64,000 bases of DNA, taken from contig CBDEGP010000001.1 in NCBI GenBank assembly GCA_965237875.1, forward strand, positions 1,054,001 to 1,118,000, read 5' to 3'. The notes under the pieces were generated by a model that worked only from the letters and a program-made list of their open reading frames with translations, was not told the origin of the DNA and did no database searches. Shown in pieces: positions 16,803-24,382 of this stretch (position 1 is the stretch's first letter; the number at the start of each line of letters is the position of its first letter). The position numbers and the translations under genes were made by a program. This stretch comes from DAOUJI01 sp965237875 (lineage in GTDB: Bacteria; Chloroflexota; Dehalococcoidia; Lucifugimonadales; JAGWBF01).

Positions 16803-17972
16803 ATGAAGGATAAAGTAGAAGTATTCTGGTTCTCTGAACAGCCCTATGGTCACGTGACCAACGAAGACCTGGAGCCATACCCCTCAGGACGTCTCGGGTT
16901 CCCCAACACCCACTTCGATCCCAACAAGGCCCACGTGCTCTACAACCAGTACCACGAACAATATGCTCTGGCCGATGAGGTGGGCTTCGACGGAATCATG
17001 TCCAACGAGCACCACGCTTCCTACTGGTGCATGAAGCCGTCGGTCAACATGGACGCCGCGGTCATCTCCAAACTGACCAAGAATGTCAGGATAGCCATAC
17101 TTGGGAACGTCATCGCGATTAACGATCCCGTCAAGATGGCCGAAGAGATAGCCATGTTGGACTGCTTCTCCGACGGCAGGATCATCTCCGGGTTCGTGCG
17201 TGGAACGGCCGTGGAATCCCTGCAGGGAGGCATCGACCCCACGGAGAACTTCGAGCGGTTCCAGGAAGCCCACGACCTGATCATCAAGTGCTGGACGCAA
17301 CCCGGACCCTTCCGCCATGAGGGGAAGTATTTCCAATACAGGGTGGTGAACCCCTGGGTGCTGCCGGTCCAGAAGCCTCGCCCTGAGATATGGTTCCCCG
17401 GCACGGGCAGCCCTGAAAGCGTCGTTTGGGCCGCACGGCATCAGCACCCCTACATGAACCTGGGCGCGCTGATCGGCATGACCGAATACTTGAAGAACGT
17501 CTACATCGAGACGGCCCACGACATAGGCTTCCAGCCGGGGCCGGAGCATTTCGGGTACTTGCTGAGGTGCTTGGTCGCCGACACCGACGAGAAAGCCATT
17601 GAACTGGGCAAGTGGTTCATGTGGACCGAGGACCACAGGCAGAGGGGACCGAGAGAGCACAACGACCCGCCCGGCTACCAGAGCCGTGAAGCGGTGAACG
17701 TCAAAAGCCAGAGGCCCACAATCGGAACGGGCACCTTTGGGCGCAGGATGACGTATGACCAGCTCCGCGACGTCAACAACATCATCGTAGGGAACCCGGA
17801 CACGGTCATCGAGAAGCTGACGCAGATCATCGAACACCTGGACCCGGGTTACATCCACATCTACGGCAACGAGGGTCTGATGCCCCATGAAGACGTGATG
17901 CGGTCGGTGGAGCTATTTGGCAAAGAGGTCGTCCCGGCGCTCCACGAGATACAGCTCAAGCCCTACGAATAA
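16803..17972 (+). CDS. LLM-class flavin-dependent monooxygenase, paralogue 1
   Basis: A luciferase-like (beta/alpha)8 flavin oxidoreductase of 389 residues. Family features include NEHHASYWCMKPSVNMDAAVIS, IAILGNVIAINDPVKMAEEIAMLD, FSDGRIISGFVRG, and the phosphate-binding IWFPGTGSPESVVWAA. It is close to identical along its length to the protein at 28470-29657, apart from that protein's extra N-terminal residues. Such monooxygenases oxidise alkyl or ring carbons, or cleave sulfonates, with FMNH2 and O2; the exact reaction is unknown. The AGGAGG ribosome site supports the start. Confidence 0.9.
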   Translation: MKDKVEVFWFSEQPYGHVTNEDLEPYPSGRLGFPNTHFDPNKAHVLYNQYHEQYALADEVGFDGIMSNEHHASYWCMKPSVNMDAAVISKLTKNVRIAILGNVIAINDPVKMAEEIAMLDCFSDGRIISGFVRGTAVESLQGGIDPTENFERFQEAHDLIIKCWTQPGPFRHEGKYFQYRVVNPWVLPVQKPRPEIWFPGTGSPESVVWAARHQHPYMNLGALIGMTEYLKNVYIETAHDIGFQPGPEHFGYLLRCLVADTDEKAIELGKWFMWTEDHRQRGPREHNDPPGYQSREAVNVKSQRPTIGTGTFGRRMTYDQLRDVNNIIVGNPDTVIEKLTQIIEHLDPGYIHIYGNEGLMPHEDVMRSVELFGKEVVPALHEIQLKPYE

Positions 17973-18006
17973 TTCCCTTAACCGGAACCGGAAAAAGATG
18001 AGAAGG

Positions 18007-18034
18007 CCCCGCAGGTCTAATGCGGGGTCTTTCA
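18007..18034. terminator. Bidirectional terminator between convergent genes
   Basis: CCCCGCA and TGCGGGG form a 7-base stem with a 7-base loop, followed by TCTTTCATTTC on the plus strand. On the minus strand the same stem is followed by CCTTCTCATCTTTTT. It separates the monooxygenase from the convergent TusA-MetE gene and could stop both. Confidence 0.7.
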
Positions 18035-18041
18035 TTTCGCG

Positions 18042-19571
18042 TCAGTATAGATGCCGGCGGCGGAGTTCGGAGGCGGCGTCGGCGATAGCCGTCAGCTTTG
18101 CCGCGGCGGTCTGGGCGGAAGCCACCGGATTGTCCGCAAAGGTGGCGAAACCGCAGTCGGGATTCAGCAGGACGCGGTCGGGGCCGAAAATGGAAATGGC
18201 CCGTTCCGCCCTTTCAATGATCTCTGCTGTGGGCTCGACGGAATTCAGCTTGGGGTTGACGACTCCCACGCCAACGCGCCGGTCGGCGGGAAGGCCGGAT
18301 ACGGCTTCCATGTCCCCGGCCCGCGGCGTGCAAAACTCTAGAAGATAGTTTCCCACGTTCAACGAGGAGAGGGTGTCAACCAACGGCCCATAGCTTCCCG
18401 CAAGGGCCACTCCTTCGTCCTTGGACCAGTTGCCCCGGCAGACGTGCAAGGCCAGCCGCTCCATAGGCAGCCCTTTCACGACCTGATTGATCAGGTCTCC
18501 TGCGAAGGCCAACTCCTCTTCAGTGTCCATCTTCTCCGACAGGGCGCCGCACATGAAGGACCTTCCGCCGGTGGGACTTCCGAACACCACCTCCGAAAGG
18601 ACCGGCTCGTCGAATTGCACGAGAGCCGCCCCCTTGGCCAGAAGGAAGTGGAGCTCTTCGCGCAGTACGCGGACCACGTCACGGGCAAGCTCATCGCGGG
18701 CCCCGTAAGGACGCTCGGTGAGGCAGTCGAGCCACATGGTGCGGGTGAGCAGGTATGGCCCCGGCAGAGCAACCTTCACGAGCCTGTCCGAGCAGGTCCG
18801 AACAAACTCGAACTCATGGACGGCCAGCGGACGGCTCCTTCCAAGCTTTCCAAAGACCACGGGATGCCGGACTTCCGATGCCGGAACGTCCAGGGCCCGG
18901 AGTTCACGTTCGAACTTCTCCGAGTCGTCGACCATGGCAGCCAAATCGCTGAGGGGTATGAGTTGGCAGTTGTCCAGCAAGCCTCCCACGAAGCTGGCGT
19001 AGCTATCCCGCCGCTGCTCACCGTCCGTAAGAACATCGACGCCTGCGCGAAGCTGGGCGTCGATGGAAAGCCGCACGGCGTCATCAGCCGTGGCTTGAAA
19101 CTCCGCCTCATCCAGCCTGCCTTCAAGACGTTCGTGGACCGCCTGCAGCATCCAACGGGGTCTCGGCCAACTGCCAATCCCGAACACGGACAACGGCTGT
19201 ATTGCCGGGGCGGGCGCCGGCTGAGGAAGCGTTTCCGGGACTGTCACGTCAACCCGGAACTGTGCTCCAATGGACGCCATAGGCGCCGCGGCCGGCGCCG
19301 TTCTGCTGTTCGAGAAGGGGCCTTTGCAAACGAGGTAGCTGCGGCGGTCTCCGGTTCTAGTCCACGAGACCAGCTCGTTGTCAGTCATACGGCACCAAGC
19401 AGGCAACTCGACTTCGACGGTCGAGTCCGTTGACAGTATCTCCAGCAGCCCGCCGCGGTCCAGCGGGTCGATGTGGCGGCGAATCAGGAGCAACAGTCCG
19501 CCGCCGCAGTCGAGGTCGCCGCCGTCGAACCTGACGTCGGGTTGGTGGGCGTGTTTTTCGACCTGGTCCAT
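18042..19571 (-). CDS. TusA domain fused to MetE-type (cobalamin-independent methionine synthase) domain
   Basis: Residues about 10-75 of this 509-residue protein are a TusA sulfur-carrier domain: LDCGGGLLLLIRRHIDPL with the carrier Cys, then VELPAWCRMTDNELVSW. From about 125 on it is a MetE C-terminal-like barrel starting FGIGSWPRPRWMLQAV. That part has VQFDEPVLSEVVFG and zinc-site candidates HVCRGNW, LEFCTPRAGD and NPDCGFATF, so the metal site appears intact. No MetE N-terminal barrel is present. The frame is open 34 codons further into the DsrE gene; the ATG chosen has a GAAGG site and avoids overlap. Methyl or sulfur transfer to a carried persulfide is a guess from the fusion. Confidence 0.82.
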   Translation of the reverse strand: MDQVEKHAHQPDVRFDGGDLDCGGGLLLLIRRHIDPLDRGGLLEILSTDSTVEVELPAWCRMTDNELVSWTRTGDRRSYLVCKGPFSNSRTAPAAAPMASIGAQFRVDVTVPETLPQPAPAPAIQPLSVFGIGSWPRPRWMLQAVHERLEGRLDEAEFQATADDAVRLSIDAQLRAGVDVLTDGEQRRDSYASFVGGLLDNCQLIPLSDLAAMVDDSEKFERELRALDVPASEVRHPVVFGKLGRSRPLAVHEFEFVRTCSDRLVKVALPGPYLLTRTMWLDCLTERPYGARDELARDVVRVLREELHFLLAKGAALVQFDEPVLSEVVFGSPTGGRSFMCGALSEKMDTEEELAFAGDLINQVVKGLPMERLALHVCRGNWSKDEGVALAGSYGPLVDTLSSLNVGNYLLEFCTPRAGDMEAVSGLPADRRVGVGVVNPKLNSVEPTAEIIERAERAISIFGPDRVLLNPDCGFATFADNPVASAQTAAAKLTAIADAASELRRRHLY

Positions 19572-19611
19572 CAGCAGGGCCTTCGAGGAATTGGCGCCCA
19601 AGGGCTGCCCG

Positions 19612-19974
19612 CTAGTAGGTGACGCAAGGGCTGCCGTCGGAGAGGAACTCCACCAGCTTTGCGCCGCCGACAATCATGGCGCCGTCAACCAGGTTGTTCT
19701 CGTCGAGGCCGCGTTTCTTGAGGCAGGGCGCACAGACATAAATGGTTCCGCCTCCGCCGGCGAAGTTGTGCATTAAATCCTTCAGGGCCATGAAGCCCTC
19801 TTCGTGTATGTCGTCGGCGTAGCCGTTCTCGGCAAGGCGGACCCCTTCAGCGCTCAGGAAGACAACAGTCTCCTTCTCCGATCCCAGCGCGGCGTTTGCC
19901 ACGACAAAGCCCACCGTCGCTCTGTCGGGGTCGTTCTTGGCGTTGGTGAGACTTACGCAGAATTTTCCGGCCAT
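19612..19974 (-). CDS. DsrE-family sulfur relay protein
   Basis: The 120-residue protein has the DsrE/DsrF fold signature: KFCVSLTNAKNDPDRATVGFVVANAAL, TVVFLSAEGVRLAENG, then TIYVCAPCLKKRGLDENNLVDGAMIVGGAKLVEFL. The CAPC pair in the last segment holds the position of the persulfide-carrying cysteine in this family. It sits between two TusA-type genes with an upstream GGGAGG ribosome site and 30 bases from the preceding gene, so all three are probably co-transcribed. DsrE and TusA proteins pass sulfane sulfur to each other. Confidence 0.88.
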   Translation of the reverse strand: MAGKFCVSLTNAKNDPDRATVGFVVANAALGSEKETVVFLSAEGVRLAENGYADDIHEEGFMALKDLMHNFAGGGGTIYVCAPCLKKRGLDENNLVDGAMIVGGAKLVEFLSDGSPCVTY

Positions 19975-20004
19975 GTCGGTTTCCTCCCGGTTGGGGTTAT
20001 GCGG

Positions 20005-20259
20005 CTATGATGTGTGTCTTTGCTCGATCCAGTAATCAGGGTGGTCGGCCCACAGCAAACGGCGGCCCGTCATCCGGCACCACGCCGGCAGGTCTTGGGG
20101 GGCGCCGAGGTCACGGGCAGTCAGTCTAAGGACCTCGCTGGGCTTGAGCTTCTGCATGCGTTGTCTGAGGAGGACGATGACCTCGCCGCAGCCCATGTCT
20201 CCCGCGTCCCATTCGTCGGCTACGGCGATTTCCTCCGATTGCTTTCGCTCATCCGGCAT
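20005..20259 (-). CDS. TusA-family sulfur carrier protein
   Basis: An 84-residue protein with the TusA/SirA two-layer fold. The carrier Cys lies in WDAGDMGCGEVIVLLRQRM, here followed by Gly rather than the usual Pro, exactly as in the TusA domain of the downstream fusion. LTARDLGAPQDLPAWCRMTGRRLL follows; this second cysteine motif (PAWCRMT) is also shared by both. It is the first gene of the sulfur-carrier cluster, directly behind the predicted promoter. The start has only a weak ribosome site. Confidence 0.88.
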   Translation of the reverse strand: MPDERKQSEEIAVADEWDAGDMGCGEVIVLLRQRMQKLKPSEVLRLTARDLGAPQDLPAWCRMTGRRLLWADHPDYWIEQRHTS

Positions 20260-20321
20260 TGCTTATTCCACTGCCGCCGGGCGCCTCCCTGAAAGGCATC
20301 TCCCTAGCGAAGTATAAGAGA

Positions 20322-20350
20322 TGTTAATATCACACATTAACCACTGTCAA
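20322..20350 (-). promoter_or_regulatory. Promoter with palindromic operator for the TusA/DsrE/MetE cluster
   Basis: Minus-strand TTGACA (20345-20350), 17-base spacer, -10 TTAACA (20322-20327). A perfect inverted repeat GTTAAT-N7-ATTAAC (20323-20341) covers the -10 and half of the spacer, a position typical of a repressor site. The regulator is not identifiable; ArsR-type sulfide or persulfide sensors use comparable AT-rich dyads. Confidence 0.55.
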
Positions 20351-20381
20351 TATCTGAGCCCAAATGCCGCGCCGCGCCTTT

Positions 20382-20390
20382 TGCTATAAT
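20382..20390 (+). promoter_or_regulatory. Extended -10 promoter of the amidohydrolase gene
   Basis: TGCTATAAT is a consensus extended -10, 28 bases above the ATG; no -35 hexamer is seen. The GGAGG ribosome site lies between it and the start. Confidence 0.55.
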
Positions 20391-20418
20391 CTTCCTCGTG
20401 TAAGGACCGGAGGCAAAG

Positions 20419-21555
20419 ATGTCCAAGAACGGCTATAGGGTTATCGACAGTGACCTTCATTTGATGGAGCCTCCCGATCTATTCGAGAGATACATGGACA
20501 CATCATTCAGAGACAAGGCTCCCAAACCCACGGCAAGGGGCGCCGGCCACTATGCCAGATGGACGCTGGAGGGCAGCCCCATACCTCCCTGGGGCCATGA
20601 CGACCACGTATGGAAGGTGAACGAACCTATGGACAGGCGCGCCAAGGAGGTGATGTCGGAGGGATGGGCCACCGGGTTTGACGCCTCAACGTCGTTAAGC
20701 GCAATGGACAAAGAGGGCATCGACGTAGCCGTCATGTTCCGCACTACGGCCAGCATGTTCGTGTCCAAGGACTCCCTGGACGCCAAGCTGTCCCTCGAGA
20801 TATGCAAGGCCTTCAACGATTGGGTGTCGGAGTATTGCAAGGACGACCCCGAAAGGATGAAACCCACGTCCATCGTTCCTCAGCAAGACCCTGAACTGGC
20901 GGCGCAGGAGGCCCGGCGAAGCGTCGAGAAGTTGGGCTCGGTAGGAGTGGTGATGCTTCCCATGCCCGTGTCCGGGCGCCATCCCCACGACCCCGAGTTC
21001 GACGTCCTGTGGGCGGAGGCGGAGAGGCTGGGAGTCCCCATATGCTTCCACGGCACCTCAGGCGCCGTTTCTCACGATTACGTCGGGGGCAGGTTCGCAG
21101 GCCACCCCGCCTATAGGTCCATACTCCACTCAACAGTCTTTCCCATCGAGCTTATGATGGCCATGTCCAGCATGATCATGGGCGGAGTGATGGAGCGGTT
21201 CCCCAAGCTGAAGGTGGCTTTTCTGGAGGGCAACTGCTCCTGGCTCCCGTGGTGGCTGTATCGTTTGGACGATCAATGGGAGAAGTTCGGCCCCGGAGAA
21301 GAGGTGGACCTGTCCCTCAGACCCACCGACTATTTCCTGCGCCAGTGCTGGATTTCCGTGGACGCCGACGAGGTCCTCAGCGAAGACGTGGTGAGCAGGC
21401 TTGGCGACGACAACATCGTGTTCTCCACCGACTACCCTCATCCCGACTCGGCTTATCCCCACGCTACGGAAGAGCTGCTGTCCATCGACGGGTTGTCGTC
21501 GGCGACCAAGAAGAAGATTCTCTGGGACAACTGCGCCAAGCTGTATGGCATCTAA
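20419..21555 (+). CDS. Amidohydrolase family protein (ACMSD-like TIM barrel)
   Basis: A 378-residue metal-dependent hydrolase of the amidohydrolase_2 group. The N-terminal RVIDSDLHLMEPPDLFERY holds the metal-binding His region. VPICFHGTSGAVSHDYVGG carries a barrel His, and VFSTDYPHPDSAYP near the C-terminus carries the catalytic Asp. The C-terminal ILWDNCAKLYGI is the typical closing of this family. Members decarboxylate or hydrolyse cyclic and carboxylated compounds. A second member lies at 44195-45349. It is directly followed by the FMN dehydrogenase gene. Confidence 0.88.
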   Translation: MSKNGYRVIDSDLHLMEPPDLFERYMDTSFRDKAPKPTARGAGHYARWTLEGSPIPPWGHDDHVWKVNEPMDRRAKEVMSEGWATGFDASTSLSAMDKEGIDVAVMFRTTASMFVSKDSLDAKLSLEICKAFNDWVSEYCKDDPERMKPTSIVPQQDPELAAQEARRSVEKLGSVGVVMLPMPVSGRHPHDPEFDVLWAEAERLGVPICFHGTSGAVSHDYVGGRFAGHPAYRSILHSTVFPIELMMAMSSMIMGGVMERFPKLKVAFLEGNCSWLPWWLYRLDDQWEKFGPGEEVDLSLRPTDYFLRQCWISVDADEVLSEDVVSRLGDDNIVFSTDYPHPDSAYPHATEELLSIDGLSSATKKKILWDNCAKLYGI

Positions 21556-21556
21556 C

Positions 21557-22663
21557 ATGTCGGCGATGCCGGGCGAGCTCGACCGGCTCCTGAACCTCTA
21601 CGATTTCGAGTCGGAGGCCCGCCGTATCCTGTCCAGGAATGTCTGGGGTTTCATCGAGGCGGGGACCTACGAAGAGCACACGTTGAAGCGGAACCGCACG
21701 GCCCTGGACGCCGTGTGCCTCAGACCGCGGTTTCTGGTGGATGTAGGAACGCGGGACACGTCCGTGGCTGTCCTGGGAGAAAGAATCAGCTTCCCCGTGA
21801 TGATAGCGCCGGCGGGTCATCACGGCATCGCCCATCCGGAAGGGGAGTGCGCCGTCGTTCGGGCCGCCGGCGCGGCTGGTACGGTCATGGGAGTCGGCGC
21901 CGACTCCAACTACACCCTGGAAGAGGTGGCCTCGCAGGCGACCGGTCCGATATGGTTTCAGCTCTATCACAGGAGCCGGGACCTCAGCGAGATGCTCGTA
22001 AGAAGGGCCGTGAACGCAGAATATTCGGCGCTCGTGGTCACCGTGGACAATCCGATTCCGGGGACCAAGGAACGGGACATCCGCAACAGGTATCGGCGCC
22101 CCGAGGGTCTGGAGCTTGCCAATTTCGTTGGTGAGAAGGCCGGTCTCGGGCTTGTGAAGGGAACGCCGGAAGCCCAGACATGGGACATGCGAAGGCTGCC
22201 GTTTCGCTGGGAGGACGTTTCCTGGGTCAAGTCCGTCTCGTCGCTGCCTCTGATAATCAAAGGAATACGCACGGCGGCGGACGCCGTCGGATGCGTCGAG
22301 CGGGGCGTGGACGGCATCGTGGTTTCAAACCACGGAGCGCGCCAGTTGGACGGCACCCATTCGTCCATCGAGACGCTGCCGGAAATCGTGAACGCGGTGA
22401 ACGGAAGGGCCGAGGTCTACTTGGACTCGGGCATCCGCCGTGGGACGGACGTGTTGAAGGCGCTTGCATTGGGCGCCAGGGCCGTGATGATCGGAAGACC
22501 CTTATTCTGGGGTCTGGCCGTGGGGGGTGAGGCCGGAGTCGCGCGGACGCTGGAGATTCTCAGAGCCGAGTTCGACCGGGCTATGGGCTACTGCGGAGTC
22601 ACCGGAGTGGACGAACTCAGCCCCAACCTGGTCTCGTTGCCCGGCGAACACGGGTGGGTCTGA
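21557..22663 (+). CDS. FMN-dependent alpha-hydroxy acid dehydrogenase/oxidase
   Basis: A member of the lactate/glycolate oxidase family, oxidising an alpha-hydroxy acid to the 2-oxo acid with FMN. Family blocks: GFIEAGTYEEHTLKRNRTALD, VMIAPAGHHGIAHPEGE, WFQLYHRSRD, PLIIKGIRTAADAV (flavin-contacting Lys), VVSNHGARQLDG (catalytic His and substrate Arg), and YLDSGIRRGTDVLKALALGARAVMIGRP. At 368 residues it has normal length. The open frame extends about 50 codons upstream into the preceding gene; the ATG chosen lies just after its stop. Co-transcription is very likely. Confidence 0.92.
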   Translation: MSAMPGELDRLLNLYDFESEARRILSRNVWGFIEAGTYEEHTLKRNRTALDAVCLRPRFLVDVGTRDTSVAVLGERISFPVMIAPAGHHGIAHPEGECAVVRAAGAAGTVMGVGADSNYTLEEVASQATGPIWFQLYHRSRDLSEMLVRRAVNAEYSALVVTVDNPIPGTKERDIRNRYRRPEGLELANFVGEKAGLGLVKGTPEAQTWDMRRLPFRWEDVSWVKSVSSLPLIIKGIRTAADAVGCVERGVDGIVVSNHGARQLDGTHSSIETLPEIVNAVNGRAEVYLDSGIRRGTDVLKALALGARAVMIGRPLFWGLAVGGEAGVARTLEILRAEFDRAMGYCGVTGVDELSPNLVSLPGEHGWV

Positions 22664-22678
22664 CGCTTACGGGCTCCG

Positions 22679-24382
22679 CTACCGGGTCAGCCGGATGCCC
22701 GCGGCCTCCCGGTCGAAGCAGTCCAGGGTAAGGTCGTCCCGCTCACCCCTCAGCACGTCCTTGCGGACCCTCAGCGAGGGTGTCCGGGGCAGGTCTTCCC
22801 GCAGCTCTATGTACCGGGGCACTTTGAAATAGGCCACCCTCTCAGCGGCCCAGTAAATCACGTCTTCCGGGGTAAGTTCCACCATCTCGTCGGCGGGGAA
22901 AGCAGTTGTTTCGTCCTCCGTAGCTTGCTGTGTTGCCTGGAGGGGGTGGTATTTCCTGTGGACCACGTATGCCTTGACTTCCTCCTCACCCAACTCCGAC
23001 GGCACCGCAATGACGGCGCAGTCCATCACCCCAGGATGGCGTTTGATGATGTCCTCGACCTCCTGGGACGATATGTTCTCTCCCCTGCGGCGGACCACGT
23101 CCTTCTTCCGGTCTACGAAATACAGGTGCCCGTCTTCGTCCACCCAACCAAGGTCTCCGGTGTGCAGCCAGCCGTCCTGGAGTGATTCGGCCGTCCGTTC
23201 CGGGTTTCGCCAGTACCCCGGCATGACAGCCGGATTGCGCAGGGTGATCTCTCCGGGGACGCGCGGGGGTTGCACGGCGCCCGCGTCATCCACGATCCTC
23301 AATTCATTCTGGAACCTGGGGTCCGGGTGCCAACGAGGTTTGCCGGACGACCCTTTTCGATGGGGCTCTCCGAGGCGCTCTATCGTCCCGTAGCAGGTCT
23401 CCGTCATCCCGAAGCCTATGAGGACGTCGGCGCCGAATCTACGCTCGAACTCCTCCAGCATCTCCGGAGCCATGGCGGGGGAACCGTAGAAGAGACGCAC
23501 GCTGTTGTCCCGGTCTGAAGGCGACGGCTCCTGTTTGAGGAGCACGGGCATCATCATGCCGATGAAGTTTACGACCGTAGACTGGGACTCCCGCACCTGG
23601 TCCCAGAAACGGGTGGCGCTGAACCTGTCCACCACCGTAAGGGTTGCGCCCAGGCACAGGGTCCCCATAGTCGAGTAATACTGGGCGTTGGCGTGGAAGT
23701 AGGGCATGCAAGTGAAGAACCGCTCGTCGGGGGTGGACTCTGTCCACGCAGCAAAACCCTGTCCCGATGCAGCGAACATGCTGTGGGTCAGCATGACGCC
23801 TTTGGGGTTTCCTGTGGTCCCTGAGGTGTACACCAGTATAGCCACGTCGCTGGGGTCGACTTCCGGCTGGTCGGCAGGGTCCAGCGGCGGGGCCGAATCC
23901 ATCAGGTCCCAGAAGCTCAGCCATCCCTCCGGGAGGTCGGTGCCGCCCCCGATCAGGACGGACGCCTCGAGTGACGGACACTGGGCCGCGGCGGACCGGG
24001 CTACGTCCAGCAAGCTCTCGTGGGCAACAAGGACTTTGGACTCGGAGTCGTTGAGGATGTAGGCCGTCTCGTCCTGTTTGTAGGCTGTGTTTACGGTCAC
24101 GCATATCGCGCCGAGGCGTGCCAGCCCCATCCATATAAAGAGAACCTCCCGTCCGTTGGGGAGGAATAGGCATACCCGGTCGCCGTGGCCCACCCCCAGC
24201 CGTGCGAATGCCTGGGCCGCCTTCCGCGTCGCTTCCTGGAACTGCGCGTAAGTTACGTCGTGCTTGTCATAATGCAGGAAGACCTTCTCCGGGTGGCGTT
24301 CTGCGGCCGCATCGATTATCTCGCCCAGAGTCATCTCCCAGGGCAGCCGAGAAGGGTCTTTAGGCGCTATGATCAGGCTCAA
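22679..24382 (-). CDS. Acyl-CoA synthetase (AMP-forming)
   Basis: A 567-residue ANL-superfamily enzyme that activates a carboxylic acid to acyl-AMP and then to acyl-CoA. Motif P-loop ILVYTSGTTGNPKGVMLTH, then LIGFGMTETCYGT, LHTGDLGWVDEDGHLYFVDRKKDVVRRRGENIS, and C-terminal YIELREDLPRTPSLRVRKDVL. The usual catalytic Lys near the end appears as RVRKDVL. It starts with a TTG that overlaps the upstream ligase stop (TTGA), so translation is coupled. Resembles crotonobetaine/carnitine-CoA ligases; the substrate is unknown. Confidence 0.9.
   Translation of the reverse strand: MSLIIAPKDPSRLPWEMTLGEIIDAAAERHPEKVFLHYDKHDVTYAQFQEATRKAAQAFARLGVGHGDRVCLFLPNGREVLFIWMGLARLGAICVTVNTAYKQDETAYILNDSESKVLVAHESLLDVARSAAAQCPSLEASVLIGGGTDLPEGWLSFWDLMDSAPPLDPADQPEVDPSDVAILVYTSGTTGNPKGVMLTHSMFAASGQGFAAWTESTPDERFFTCMPYFHANAQYYSTMGTLCLGATLTVVDRFSATRFWDQVRESQSTVVNFIGMMMPVLLKQEPSPSDRDNSVRLFYGSPAMAPEMLEEFERRFGADVLIGFGMTETCYGTIERLGEPHRKGSSGKPRWHPDPRFQNELRIVDDAGAVQPPRVPGEITLRNPAVMPGYWRNPERTAESLQDGWLHTGDLGWVDEDGHLYFVDRKKDVVRRRGENISSQEVEDIIKRHPGVMDCAVIAVPSELGEEEVKAYVVHRKYHPLQATQQATEDETTAFPADEMVELTPEDVIYWAAERVAYFKVPRYIELREDLPRTPSLRVRKDVLRGERDDLTLDCFDREAAGIRLTR

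Noticed and set aside
18042..19571. Complete cobalamin-independent methionine synthase
   Set aside because: Only the C-terminal catalytic barrel is present; the N-terminal half of MetE is missing and a TusA domain stands in its place.
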